Positions 8,547-17,599 of a stretch of DNA of 64,000 bases are shown in pieces. Position 1 is the stretch's first letter; the number at the start of each line of letters is the position of its first letter. The position numbers were made by a program, and so were the translations under genes. This DNA comes from Halobium salinum. Its GTDB lineage: Archaea > Halobacteriota > Halobacteria > Halobacteriales > Haloferacaceae. The notes beneath the pieces are model-generated. The model was not told where the DNA came from. It worked only from the letters and a program-made list of their open reading frames with translations, and searched no databases. Location: NCBI RefSeq assembly GCF_026586625.1, contig NZ_JAODIW010000006.1, forward strand, positions 1,570,881 to 1,634,880, given 5' to 3'.

Positions 8547-8906
8547 CTACTCGTCGGTACCGCGGTCCAGGGGACGCCAGTCCGCGGAGTCCTCCTCGCC
8601 GTAGCGTTCGTCGTACCGTTCCGTCGCCTCGTGCAGTCGGTACGCGTTCGCGACCCGGTCCCTGTCGTCGGTGATCGCCCAGTACGGCTCCTTGTGACGA
8701 ACGAGACCACGATTCCGGAGCCGCGTGAGGAGCGTGCTCACCGAGTCGGGGTCGACGTCGGCGTGTTCGGCGATGGCCGTCGCCTTCCACGCCCGTCGGT
8801 CGTTCTCGGCGAGGAACCTGACGACCCGCTCGGTGGCCCCCCGGCCGGAGAACTCCCCCTCCTCTGCCTCCTCGAACGTAGCGATGTCTATCGACTCGGT
8901 CCCCAT
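8547..8906 (-). CDS. winged-helix DNA-binding protein, probable antitoxin partner
   Basis: A 119-residue protein with a MarR-like winged helix at about residues 25-80: ATERVVRFLAENDRRAWKAT, then AIAEHADVDPDSVSTLLTRL as the helix-turn-helix and a wing ending in KEPYWAITDD. A short acidic, charged C-terminus follows and could wrap the toxin. It lies immediately upstream of the PemK/MazF-like gene in the same operon. The expected role is to neutralise the toxin and repress the operon, inferred from gene order only. Confidence 0.72.
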   Translation of the reverse strand: MGTESIDIATFEEAEEGEFSGRGATERVVRFLAENDRRAWKATAIAEHADVDPDSVSTLLTRLRNRGLVRHKEPYWAITDDRDRVANAYRLHEATERYDERYGEEDSADWRPLDRGTDE

Positions 8907-9128
8907 ACCTGTTCTCGTCGTTCCTTCGTATTGGTGTTTGTGCTGTTCCCTACTCCGGCTGTTCCTGCTGTTCTATGCGTTCCCCTCGGCGCAGCTGTCG
9001 GTGGTGGAGACCGATGGGAGAGACTGCCGAGAGCAGGAACTGGGAGAGGTGGAGACGAAGAAGGGTGGAGACGGTCGACGATGAGGGCTGCCGGTGGCGG
9101 TGACGACCGGCGAGCGAGGGCGGAGTCG

Positions 9129-10103
9129 CTATGCGCCGATGTACTTCTCGTTGAACTCGTACTCGCCCTGGTCGTTCTTGACGAGGTACTCGCCGTAGTA
9201 CGGCACGCGGTTCGCGACGACGGCCTCGAACGCCTCGCGAATCTCGGGTTTCGTCATCTCGCCCATCGACTTGAGGTCGTCGTTGCGGTTGAGACACCCC
9301 TTGAGGTACCCCTCGTGGGTGACACGGACCCGGCCGCAGTTCGCACAGAAGTCGGCGTTCTCCACGGGGTCGACGATTTCGACCATGCCCCCTTCGTCGG
9401 AGTCCCCACCGACCCAGTACCGCTTCCGGTCGTGCATCTCGCGGTGTTCGACCCTGTCCGAGATGTCGGCGAGCCAGTCGTGTACCCGTCCGATATCGAT
9501 GTTCCACTCGGGTTTGCCCGTCAGCTCGGGCATGTACTCGATGAGCTGGAGCTGGAGTCCGTCCTCGTCGGCGACGTGCTCGACCATCCGCTCGACGTAG
9601 CCGGCGGTGTGCTCGAACACGACCATGTTGAGCTTCACCGGGGCGAGGTCGGCGTCGAGGGCGGCTTCGACGCCCTCCATGACCTTGTCGTAGGCGCCCG
9701 ATTTCGTGATTTCGGCGAACGCCTCCGGGTCGAGCGCGTCCTGCGAGACGTTCACGCGGTCGAGTCCGGCGTCCTTCAGCCCCTCCGCGCGGCCCGGGAG
9801 GAAGGTGCCGTTCGTCGTCATCGAGACCTCCATCGAGTCGGGCGTGCGGCGGATAATCTCCTCCAAGTCCTCGCGGAGCATCGGCTCCCCACCCGTGAAC
9901 TTCACCGAGTCCACGTCGTACTCGGCGGCGACCTCCAGAAAGCGCACGACGTCGTCGGTCGACATCTCGTTCTCGCCCGGTTCCATCGGTCCCCGCGTGT
10001 CCCCGAGCCCCTCGTTGTGACAGTAGACGCAGTCGAAGTTACAACGGTCGGTCAGAGAGACCCGAACCCCGGAGACGGCGCGCCCGAACTCGTCCTCGAG
10101 CAT
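9129..10103 (-). CDS. moaA: GTP 3',8-cyclase, molybdenum cofactor biosynthesis
   Basis: Radical SAM enzyme that converts GTP to 3',8-cyclo-GTP in the first step of molybdopterin synthesis. The 324-residue product has the N-terminal CxxxCxxC cluster (Cys21, Cys25, Cys28 in RCNFDCVYC), the GGEP S-adenosylmethionine motif ([11 protein letters not shown]), and the C-terminal three-Cys cluster ([14 protein letters not shown] then KGC) that binds the second 4Fe-4S and GTP. The protein ends in Gly-Ala instead of the Gly-Gly usual for MoaA. It stands alone on the minus strand with no other moa genes nearby. Confidence 0.94.
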   Translation of the reverse strand: MLEDEFGRAVSGVRVSLTDRCNFDCVYCHNEGLGDTRGPMEPGENEMSTDDVVRFLEVAAEYDVDSVKFTGGEPMLREDLEEIIRRTPDSMEVSMTTNGTFLPGRAEGLKDAGLDRVNVSQDALDPEAFAEITKSGAYDKVMEGVEAALDADLAPVKLNMVVFEHTAGYVERMVEHVADEDGLQLQLIEYMPELTGKPEWNIDIGRVHDWLADISDRVEHREMHDRKRYWVGGDSDEGGMVEIVDPVENADFCANCGRVRVTHEGYLKGCLNRNDDLKSMGEMTKPEIREAFEAVVANRVPYYGEYLVKNDQGEYEFNEKYIGA

Positions 10104-10371
10104 TATGCCCGTTCTTTCGCCCGGTCGTGCTTAAATGGCCGGGGGAGCCGACCCGATTCGTAACTGGATGTGGTTACGTCGCGGACGACACACAACAGCG
10201 GGCGGGTTCGGCGCCGGCACCCCGCAACTGCTTCCGGCCGGGCGGGTGATTCGAGCGTCGACCCGACCGACACCTCACATCGCCGTCGTCGCCGTACGTC
10301 AGGCGTCACCGCGGCGGTCGTCCCGCAGGTCGGCCCAAACCTACTTGAAATCCGTCAGAGAAAACGGAGGT

Positions 10372-10536
10372 ATGGCACGAACCCGAAACGTCGCCGGACT
10401 CAGCCTCGGACTGGTCGGACTGCTCCTGCTCGTCGGCATCATCCTGTTCCTGTTCCCGGAGCCGGCCACGTCCGGAATCGGCATCACGCTCATCGTCGTC
10501 GCGCTCGTGCTCTGGGTCGTCCAGCAGGTCCTCTGA
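10372..10536 (+). CDS. small two-helix membrane protein
   Basis: A 54-residue protein with a positively charged start (MARTRN) and two hydrophobic helices, GLSLGLVGLLLLVGIILFLF and GIGITLIVVALVLWVVQQVL, joined by a short PEPATS loop. ACGGAGGT directly abuts the ATG, too close to act as a normal ribosome binding site, so leaderless translation from the CTTGAAAT TATA-like element (about 10344) is more likely. No function is known. The preceding spacer (10104-10371) contains nothing else recognisable. Confidence 0.7.
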   Translation: MARTRNVAGLSLGLVGLLLLVGIILFLFPEPATSGIGITLIVVALVLWVVQQVL

Positions 10537-10625
10537 GCGGAGACCGGTAGCCGCCGTCCCGGGGCGACACCCCCGACGGAGACACCCGCCCGTCGTTTTA
10601 TGTCGGCTCCGACCCACGTAGAGGC

Positions 10626-11342
10626 ATGTCCGTCTCGTTCGACTTCACGGACCGTGTAGCCCTCGTCACCGGCGCAAGCGGCGCCCTCGGCAGCGCCGTC
10701 GTGGCCGCCTTCCGGGACGCCGGCGCGACCGTCGCCGCCGTCGACGTGGTCGAGCCGAGCGAGGAGGACGCCCACCTCGACGCCACCGAGGACGGGGGCG
10801 TCCAGTTCTACCAGGCCGACCTCACCGACGAGGACGACGTGGAGCGGGTCGTCGACGACGTGGTCGACGACCACGGCGGCATCGACTGCCTCCTCAACGT
10901 CGCCGGCACGTGGAAGGGCGGGACCGCGCTCCACGAGACCGACGAGGGGACGTTCGACATGCTGTTCGACGTGAACCTCCGGACGATGTTCCTCACCTCG
11001 AAGCACGCCCTCCCCCACCTCCACGAGCGCGAGGGCGCGGTCGTCTCGGTGTCGGCCCGGTCGTCGCTGGAGGGCGGCGAGGGCGACGGCCCCTACCGCG
11101 CGGCGAAGGCCGGCGTCCGCCTCCTGACCGAGACGCTCGCCGAGGAGAACGAAGGGGTCGTCCGCGTCAACGCCGTGATGCCGAGCGTCATCGACACGCC
11201 GGCGAACCGGGAAGCGATGCCCGACAGCAACCACGACAAGTGGGTCGACCCGGCCGACATCGCCCGGACGATGCTCACGCTCTGTAGCGACGCGACCCCC
11301 GTGACGAGCGGGGCGGCGGTGCCGGTGTACGGCGAGGCCTGA
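10626..11342 (+). CDS. SDR family oxidoreductase
   Basis: A classical short-chain dehydrogenase/reductase of 238 residues. It has the NAD(P)-binding TGASGALGS motif at residues 15-23, the structural NVAG motif, a catalytic Ser in the VSVSARSS strand and the YRAAK motif (YxxxK). An Asp after the second strand (VDVVEPSEED) suggests a preference for NAD(H). The substrate cannot be deduced. It lies 90 bases after the small membrane protein and is followed by two transporter genes with their own promoters. Confidence 0.9.
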   Translation: MSVSFDFTDRVALVTGASGALGSAVVAAFRDAGATVAAVDVVEPSEEDAHLDATEDGGVQFYQADLTDEDDVERVVDDVVDDHGGIDCLLNVAGTWKGGTALHETDEGTFDMLFDVNLRTMFLTSKHALPHLHEREGAVVSVSARSSLEGGEGDGPYRAAKAGVRLLTETLAEENEGVVRVNAVMPSVIDTPANREAMPDSNHDKWVDPADIARTMLTLCSDATPVTSGAAVPVYGEA

Positions 11343-11516
11343 GCGAGGACGACTCGTCGACGGCGGCCGGACCGTCGCTCCGACGAGCGAGGTACGGCGC
11401 CGTCCGAGACCCACGGTACCACCCAGCATTTTCACCCAAAAAGAGGACGCGTGTCCATTTCAGCACCGCCGATTCGGCGCTTTTATGAACGAATTTCACG
11501 AACCAGTCGGCTACAC

Positions 11517-12860
11517 ATGAGTGAACGAGAGACGTGGACGTCCCGACTCGGGTTCATCCTCGCCGCAGTGGGTAGCGCGGTGGGGCTCGGCAACATCTGG
11601 CAGTTCCCGTTCCAGACCGCGACGAACGGTGGGGCGGCGTTCCTCGTCGTCTACCTGCTCGCCGTACTCGCCATCGGCTTCCCGGCCATGCTGGCGGAGT
11701 TCGTCGTCGGGCGGCGGGCCGAGCGCAACCCCATCGACGCGTTCGGCAGGCTGGGTCACGGAAACTGGAAGTTCGCGGGTGCCATCGCGGCGTTCACCGC
11801 CTTCTGGATTCTCTCCTTCTACAGCGTCGTCGGCGGCTGGGTCATCCGGTACATCTTCGGCAGCGCGACGGGCGCGTACTTCGGCGCCCCCTCAGAGTAC
11901 TTCGGGGCCATCGCCGCGGGCCCCGACGCGCTCGCGCTCCACGCCGTCTTCATGGCGCTGACGGTCGGCATCGTCGCCGCCGGCGTCGACGACGGCATCG
12001 AGCGCGCGACCAAGTTGATGGTTCCGAGCATCATCGTCCTCCTCGTCGGGCTCGGCGCCTGGGCCGCGACCCTGCCGGGCTCCGGCCCCGGCTACGCCTA
12101 CTACCTCGCGCCCGACCTCGGCGCGCTGACCACGAACTTCTGGAGCATCCTGCCGAACGCGGTGGGGCAGGCGTTCTTCACGCTCTCGCTCGGGATGGGC
12201 GCGATGATAACCTACGCCTCCTACCTCGGCGAGGACGACAGCCTCGCGGGCGACGGCGTCACCATCGTCGCGCTCAACACGCTCGTCGGCCTCCTCGCCG
12301 GTCTCGTCGCCTTCCCGGTTCTCTTCGCCATCGGTATCGAGCCGAGCCAGAGCGGCCTCGGCGCCGCCTTCGAGATGCTCGCCGGCGCGTTCGGCCAACT
12401 CCCGAGCCCGACCGGCGCCATCCTCGGCGTCGTCTTCTTCTTCACCCTCCTGCTGGCGGCGCTGTCCAGCGCCATCAGCCTCCTCGAGGTCGTCACCTCC
12501 TACGTCGTCGACAACTACGACTACGGTCGGCCGACTGTGGCCGTCGCCCTCGGCACGGGCATCTTCCTGCTCGGCGTCCCGTCGGCGTTCGGCGTCTCCA
12601 ACCTCGGCTGGTACAACGCAATCGCGTACAACCTCCTGCTTCCGCTCTCGGTGCTCCTCCTGCTCCTGTTCGTCGGCTGGGTGTACGCCGACGGCGCCAT
12701 CGGCGAACTGCGACAGGGCTCCACGCTCGGCGAGGGGTTCAACCGCGGCTGGCTCTGGTGGATTCGCGTCGTCGTCCCGGTCGGCGTCCTCGTGACGCTC
12801 CTGCTCGGCCTCCAGTCGCTCGCGTTGCGGGCGGGCGTGCTGGCGAACCCCGTCGTCTGA
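11517..12860 (+). CDS. sodium-dependent transporter (NSS/SNF family), first copy
   Basis: Neurotransmitter:sodium symporter family protein of 447 residues with about eleven to twelve membrane helices. The N-terminal signature RLGFILAAVGSAVGLGNIWQ contains the unwound helix 1 that binds Na+ and substrate. ATG 11517 is chosen over upstream in-frame starts because the signature begins 13 residues later and a TTTTATG TATA-like element lies about 30 bases upstream. Likely imports an amino acid with Na+. It has a paralogue immediately downstream with the same orientation but a separate promoter. Confidence 0.9.
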   Translation: MSERETWTSRLGFILAAVGSAVGLGNIWQFPFQTATNGGAAFLVVYLLAVLAIGFPAMLAEFVVGRRAERNPIDAFGRLGHGNWKFAGAIAAFTAFWILSFYSVVGGWVIRYIFGSATGAYFGAPSEYFGAIAAGPDALALHAVFMALTVGIVAAGVDDGIERATKLMVPSIIVLLVGLGAWAATLPGSGPGYAYYLAPDLGALTTNFWSILPNAVGQAFFTLSLGMGAMITYASYLGEDDSLAGDGVTIVALNTLVGLLAGLVAFPVLFAIGIEPSQSGLGAAFEMLAGAFGQLPSPTGAILGVVFFFTLLLAALSSAISLLEVVTSYVVDNYDYGRPTVAVALGTGIFLLGVPSAFGVSNLGWYNAIAYNLLLPLSVLLLLLFVGWVYADGAIGELRQGSTLGEGFNRGWLWWIRVVVPVGVLVTLLLGLQSLALRAGVLANPVV

Positions 12861-13047
12861 GACGGTCGGCCGAGACGGCCGGCGGAGGGGCTCTCCCCCG
12901 CCGGTTACGAATCGTCGGCGCCGACGGCTTCTCGCCGTCCCTCTGCGTCTCGAACGGGCGGCTGACCGACGAGAAACCGTCATATTTGACGGCTGACGGT
13001 TCGTCGCTTCGAAACGCCTTTTTGTGGGACCCCGCCAACGTGTGGCA

Positions 13048-14496
13048 ATGACACGTGAGACCTGGGCGACACGCGCGGGGTTCATCCTCGCCGCGGTCGG
13101 CAGCGCCGTCGGACTGGGGAACATCTGGCGGTTCCCGTGGGTGACCGCCGAGAACGGCGGCAGCGCCTTTCTCGCCGTCTACCTCGGCGTCGTCCTCCTC
13201 GTCGGCGTCCCCGGCCTGCTCGGCGAGTTCGTCATCGGTCGGCGCTCCGGCCGTAACCCCGTCGGCGCGCTCCGGGACCTCGGCGGCTCCCGGTCGTGGG
13301 GGTACGTCGGCCTCTTCTCCGCGGTTACCGCCCTCGTCCTGCTCTCGTTCTACAGCGTCGTCGGCGGCTGGATACTCCGATACGCCGTCGAGACCGGACT
13401 CGGCCTCCTCACCGGCGGCCCCGCGCCGTACTTCGCTGAACCGGGCGCGTACTTCGGCGGCGTCGAGTCGGGCCTCGACGCGGTCGCCTACCACGTTCTG
13501 TTTCTCGCGCTGACCGCCGGCATCGTCGTCGGCGGCGTCCGCAAGGGCATCGAGCGCGCGACGACCGTGATGATGCCCGCCATCGCCGTCTTCCTCGTCG
13601 GCCTCGCCCTCTGGGCGTCGACGCGGGCCGGCGCAGGCGAAGGGTACGCCTTCCTGCTGGCGTTCGACCTCGACACCCTGCGGGCGAACTTCTTCGACGT
13701 GCTCGGCCCCGCGGCGGGGCAGGCGCTGTTTACCCTCTCGCTCGGCGCCGGCACGATGGTCACCTACGCCTCCTACCTCGGCGAGGACCGCTCGCTCCCC
13801 TTCGACGCGACGACCATCGCCGTGCTCAACACCGCCGTCGGGGTGCTCGCCGGCCTCGTCGTCTTCCCGCTGATGTTCGCGCAGGGCATCGACCCGTCCG
13901 CGACCGGCCCCGGCCCCGGCGCGCTGTTCGTCGGCCTCGCGGAGGCGTTCGCGACGCTCCCGGCCGGGACGCTCATCGCGACCGTCTTCTTCCTCGTCGT
14001 GACGCTCGCGGCGCTCTCCTCCTCCATCTCGATGTTGGAAATTCCGGTGTCCATCCTCGTCGACGAGGCCGGCGTCTCCCGGCCCGTCGCCGTCGGCGGG
14101 TCGGTCGTCGTTCTCGTCGTCACGGGCTCCGTCCTCGCGCTCCGCCCGCCGCTGTTCGGTGTCGTCGCCGGCCCCGTCGTCGACTTCCTCCTCACCGCGG
14201 GCCTGACCGTGTTCCTCCTCTTCGTCGGCTGGGTGCTCGGTCGGGAGGCGACCGCGGAGTTCCGCAACGGCGCCGGCGACCTCGCGGCCTCTCTGGCGGA
14301 CCCGTGGCGTCTCGCCGTCGGGGTGGCGCTGCCGCTGTTCCTCCTCTTTACGCTGCTCACCTCCCTCGGCTTCTCCGCGTGGCTCACCGGCCTCGGCCTC
14401 CCCGCCTCCGCCGGGTTCTGGGCGACCGTCGCCGCCGCCGCCGCCGTCGTCGCGCTCGCGGCCGCCGGCTTCCGCCGGGGCCGTGCGGCGTCCTGA
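13048..14496 (+). CDS. sodium-dependent transporter (NSS/SNF family), second copy
   Basis: A second NSS family member of 482 residues with the signature AGFILAAVGSAVGLGNIWRF close to the start (a Trp-Arg-Phe form, as in bacterial LeuT-like proteins, where the first copy has Trp-Gln-Phe). ATG 13048 follows a CCTTTTTGTG TATA-like element at about 13017. It has an extra C-terminal helix and Ala-rich tail compared with the first copy. The two genes are separated by 187 bases, are clearly diverged, and probably arose by an old tandem duplication with change of substrate. Confidence 0.9.
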   Translation: MTRETWATRAGFILAAVGSAVGLGNIWRFPWVTAENGGSAFLAVYLGVVLLVGVPGLLGEFVIGRRSGRNPVGALRDLGGSRSWGYVGLFSAVTALVLLSFYSVVGGWILRYAVETGLGLLTGGPAPYFAEPGAYFGGVESGLDAVAYHVLFLALTAGIVVGGVRKGIERATTVMMPAIAVFLVGLALWASTRAGAGEGYAFLLAFDLDTLRANFFDVLGPAAGQALFTLSLGAGTMVTYASYLGEDRSLPFDATTIAVLNTAVGVLAGLVVFPLMFAQGIDPSATGPGPGALFVGLAEAFATLPAGTLIATVFFLVVTLAALSSSISMLEIPVSILVDEAGVSRPVAVGGSVVVLVVTGSVLALRPPLFGVVAGPVVDFLLTAGLTVFLLFVGWVLGREATAEFRNGAGDLAASLADPWRLAVGVALPLFLLFTLLTSLGFSAWLTGLGLPASAGFWATVAAAAAVVALAAAGFRRGRAAS

Positions 14497-14498
14497 GC

Positions 14499-15431
14499 CT
14501 ACTCCGCACCGGACCGCTCCACCACTTCCACGTCGTACTTCGACCGCCAGCGGTAGCGCCGCCCGCCCCAGACGAACGTCCGGCGTGCCAGCCCGTAGGC
14601 CGTGAGCGGCACCTGAGCGAGACCGGCCGGATACGCGAGGAGGAACGTCGGCCGGCGGACGTCGAACGCCGCGTACAGGAGGGCGTGCAGGAGCGTCGCC
14701 AGGACCACGACGGGGACTGGAAAGAGGAGCGCAAGCGCCGTGACGACGAGGGCGACGACGGTCGAGAAGGCCGATATCAGCGGCTCGTGTCGAAACACGA
14801 TCTGCGTGAAGCGGACGTGACGTTCGAGGGACTTCCGAACCGTCCCCCCGATTTCGACCGTCCGGGCGCGACGCAGGGGCGTCACGTCGAGGTACTCGGA
14901 GAGCAGTCCGTCGTCGCTGACGGTGCGTTCGAGGTCGCGGAGGAAGGCAGCCTCGTCGAGGTCGTCGCGTTCGAACAGCACCGCGCCGCCCCACACTTTG
15001 TCGTTCGCGTAGACGCCGAGTGTCCCCCCACCGGCGTACAACGGTTCTAGGAGCACGGAGAGGGCGTCGCGGCCGACGAAGAAGGGGAGTTCGGTGACGG
15101 GTCCGTGGCGTCCGTAGTCGGCCTGGAGGGTCGCGAGCCACTCCGGCGGGTGGTGGAAGTCGTCGTCGGTCCAGACGAGTCGGTCGTGCTCGGCGGCGCG
15201 CATTCCGGCCGCGATGGCGTTCGCCTTCCCGGAACAGCCCACAGGCTCGCCGGCGAGGACGAGTCGCACGTCCGGGGGCAACTCGTCTCGTCGCGCGGCC
15301 ACGGGGTCGGTCTCGTCGTCGCACAACACGAGCAGTTCGTCGTCGGGGTCGAGTTGGTCCGCGACCTCCCGACAGGCGTCTGTCCACCTGACGGTGGGGA
15401 GGAGGACGCTCGCCGGCGGGGAGTCGGACAC
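14499..15431 (-). CDS. membrane-anchored family 2 glycosyltransferase
   Basis: A 310-residue GT2 enzyme of the ceramide-glucosyltransferase-like type. The catalytic GT-A domain occupies about residues 1-210, with an Asp pair at CDDETD, a GCSGKANAI segment and WTDDDF as the DxD-like nucleotide-sugar/metal site. Two to three hydrophobic helices follow (about 215-285), then a basic RRYRWRSKYDVEV tail. It would transfer a sugar to a lipid or polyprenol on the cytoplasmic face. It lies 10 bases downstream of a coiled-coil protein gene and ends two bases from the convergent transporter stop. Confidence 0.8.
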   Translation of the reverse strand: MSDSPPASVLLPTVRWTDACREVADQLDPDDELLVLCDDETDPVAARRDELPPDVRLVLAGEPVGCSGKANAIAAGMRAAEHDRLVWTDDDFHHPPEWLATLQADYGRHGPVTELPFFVGRDALSVLLEPLYAGGGTLGVYANDKVWGGAVLFERDDLDEAAFLRDLERTVSDDGLLSEYLDVTPLRRARTVEIGGTVRKSLERHVRFTQIVFRHEPLISAFSTVVALVVTALALLFPVPVVVLATLLHALLYAAFDVRRPTFLLAYPAGLAQVPLTAYGLARRTFVWGGRRYRWRSKYDVEVVERSGAE

Positions 15432-15441
15432 GGTCGTCCAG

Positions 15442-16026
15442 TTACGACCCGGTCGTCTCGTCGACGACGGTCACGTCGTAGTACTCGACCGACTCCGGGA
15501 CGAGCACCTCGACCTCGACCTCGCGCTTCTCGTCGGCCTCGACCTCGCGTTCGGGCACCTCGACGACCCGCACCGTCCGGTCGTCGTGACCGTAGAAGCT
15601 GAGCCTGACGCGCGCGTGGCCCATGTCGCCGGCGTTGGTGAGGGTGCCGGCGAAGGTCAGCGGCTCGCCGCGGTGGTCCGCGAAGTCGACCTCCCGACCG
15701 CCCTGCTCGAAGCGCGCGTCGGCGACGCTCAGCGTCTCGCTCCGCTCCGCCTGTGAGTCCTCGTAGATTTCGAGGCGGTTCAGGATGGCCTCCGCCTGGC
15801 GGTCGGCGTCGCCCGAGAGGCGCTCGCGGAGGGCGTAGAGGTCGGTCTCGGCGTCGCTGACCAGCGAGCCGACCTCCTCCCCGTTCGCGGCCCGCTCGGC
15901 CATCTCGTCGAGCCGGGTTCTGAGTTCGTCGAGGTCGTCGCTCACGTCCGCGTCGGCCTCGCGTTCGAGACGGTCCAGCTCGTCGTCGAAGTCCAGAATC
16001 GGCGGCAGGTCGCGCTGTTCGGGCAT
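15442..16026 (-). CDS. coiled-coil protein with C-terminal Ig-like/CARDB-type domain
   Basis: Not assigned to a named family. The 194-residue product has a strongly acidic N-terminal half (residues 10-100) with heptad-like Leu/Ala spacing, predicting a coiled coil. A beta-rich C-terminal half follows, in which TFAGTLTNAGDMGHARVRL and the VEYYDVTVVD end resemble the NGG-type CARDB/Ig fold that contacts other macromolecules. ATG 16026 gives a product without the low-quality extension. It precedes the glycosyltransferase gene by 10 bases and may be co-transcribed. Confidence 0.72.
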   Translation of the reverse strand: MPEQRDLPPILDFDDELDRLEREADADVSDDLDELRTRLDEMAERAANGEEVGSLVSDAETDLYALRERLSGDADRQAEAILNRLEIYEDSQAERSETLSVADARFEQGGREVDFADHRGEPLTFAGTLTNAGDMGHARVRLSFYGHDDRTVRVVEVPEREVEADEKREVEVEVLVPESVEYYDVTVVDETTGS

Positions 16027-16167
16027 GCGCGGGGATTGGGCCAGCGGCCCGATAATCGATACGGCCGCCGGGGCACCTCCGACCGGACCCGACCTGCACC
16101 CGACCCGGTCCGCACCCTCCCTCGCCGCAATCGGGTCGCCTTTTCCGGGGCCGCCCGTCCGGCCCGC

Positions 16168-17124
16168 ATGGACGGACTCCTCGCGGGCCCGCCGGTCGTC
16201 TACCTGCTCGCCCTCCTCCCCGCCCTCCTGTGGGGGTTCTCCCCGGTGTTCTCGAAGCGCGGGATGGCCGCCGGTGGCGACGCGGTCGAAGCGGCGCTCG
16301 TCGTCGTCGTGGTCGACTCGGCCCTGTACTGGGCCGCGCTCGCGGTACGCGGCGGCGGACTCCCCTTCTCCGGGCTCACACCCGTCGCCGTCGGCATCTT
16401 CGCCCTCGCCGGCGTTTTCGGCACGGCGCTGGGTCGCATCGCCGTGTTCAACGGGGTCGACCGGGTCGGCGCCAGCGTCAACTCGGCGGTCATCAGCGCC
16501 CGGCCGCTGTTCGCGACGCTCCTCGCCGCCGGCTTCCTCGGCGAGGCCGTCGGTCCGGCGACGCTGCTCGGCGTCCTCGTACTCGTCGTCGGCCTCGCGG
16601 CGCTCACGCTGTCGAAGGGCGGCGACGTGGAGGGGTGGCGCCCGCGCGACCTGCTCTTTCCCGTCGCGGCCGCGGTCGTCTTCGCGGTCGGCAACGTGCT
16701 CCGACGGTACGGCCTCCAGGCGTTCGACACCACGCCGCTGGAGGCCGTCGCGCTCAACGAGACGGCCGCGTTGGTCGTCCTGTCGGCGTACCTCCTCGCG
16801 CGGGACCCCGACCGCGTTCGGGGATGGTTCGGACGGGACTCTATCGGCCTTCCGGACCGGTCGACGCGCTACTTCGCCGCCTCGGGGACGCTGACGGCGG
16901 TCGCCCTGCTGTCGCTGTTCGCGGCGCTCAACCACCCGCAGGGGACGGTCGCGGTCGTCGACCCGCTGGCGGCGACCGCGCCGCTGTTCACCGCCGTCTT
17001 CGCGTACTTCCTGCTCGGTGACCTGGAGTCGGTGACGCGGGGGGTCGTCGTCGGCGCCGCCCTCGTCGTGGTCGGCGTCGCGCTGGTGACGGTACAGCCC
17101 GACCTCGGGGCGCTGGTCGTCTGA
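16168..17124 (+). CDS. EamA/DMT family transporter
   Basis: Drug/metabolite transporter superfamily protein of 318 residues with ten hydrophobic helices arranged as two EamA repeats (about residues 10-150 and 175-315). Repeat landmarks are WGFSPVFSKRGMAAGGD in the first half and DPLAATAPLFTAVFAYFLLG in the second. ATG 16168 is preferred because the first helix starts about ten residues later. The exported or imported metabolite is unknown. It is divergent from the coiled-coil gene, with a 141-base spacer carrying no clear motif. Confidence 0.87.
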   Translation: MDGLLAGPPVVYLLALLPALLWGFSPVFSKRGMAAGGDAVEAALVVVVVDSALYWAALAVRGGGLPFSGLTPVAVGIFALAGVFGTALGRIAVFNGVDRVGASVNSAVISARPLFATLLAAGFLGEAVGPATLLGVLVLVVGLAALTLSKGGDVEGWRPRDLLFPVAAAVVFAVGNVLRRYGLQAFDTTPLEAVALNETAALVVLSAYLLARDPDRVRGWFGRDSIGLPDRSTRYFAASGTLTAVALLSLFAALNHPQGTVAVVDPLAATAPLFTAVFAYFLLGDLESVTRGVVVGAALVVVGVALVTVQPDLGALVV

Positions 17125-17158
17125 ACCGAAGACGCCGTCGTGTGCCGTCGTGGAGGAT

Positions 17159-17566
17159 TCAGTCGTCCGCTCGCACCGTGATAACCGTACAGTCGAGCTT
17201 CCCCTTGAGGAACGACTCGATGTCGGGGTCGTCGAGGAACTTCCGGATGGTGCGGCGCCAGCGCCCGGCCTGTTTCGAGCCGATGACGACCACGTCGGCC
17301 CCCTCGGCGGCGACCTCCTCGAGGATGGTCTCCTCGACGAGGAACCCCCGGCGGACGACGTATCGAGTGCGTTCGAGCGGGCCGAACTCCCTCTCGACGG
17401 CGCGTTTCAGCTCCGAACGGGTCACGTCGTGGCTGTTCTGATAGAGGTCGACGTGGAGGACGGTGAGCTCTGCGTCGCGCTTCCGGGCGGCGTCTATCGC
17501 CTCCGAGAGCGTGGCCAGCGAGTGGCGCGTGAGCGGATACCGGACGGGGACCACGACCAGCGTCAT
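17159..17566 (-). CDS. universal stress protein (UspA family)
   Basis: A single 135-residue Usp domain. It begins with the MTLVVVPVRYP strand and has TVLHVDLYQN as the second strand, a GADVVVIGSKQAGRW segment matching the ATP-binding G-2x-G-9x-G region in part, and a CTVITVRADD end. Members act as stress-linked nucleotide-binding proteins. It lies just downstream of the phosphoesterase gene on the minus strand (33-base gap) and could share its transcript. Confidence 0.86.
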   Translation of the reverse strand: MTLVVVPVRYPLTRHSLATLSEAIDAARKRDAELTVLHVDLYQNSHDVTRSELKRAVEREFGPLERTRYVVRRGFLVEETILEEVAAEGADVVVIGSKQAGRWRRTIRKFLDDPDIESFLKGKLDCTVITVRADD

Positions 17567-17599
17567 CGTCTCCCTCTCCTCGCCTCGGCTCCCTGAAGC

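Noticed and set aside
12739..15387. Very long minus-strand frame (over 880 codons) opposite the second sodium symporter and overlapping the glycosyltransferase
   Set aside because: Arg/Glu/Gly-rich antisense composition typical of GC-rich shadow frames; the plus-strand transporter and the glycosyltransferase in its own frame are clear.
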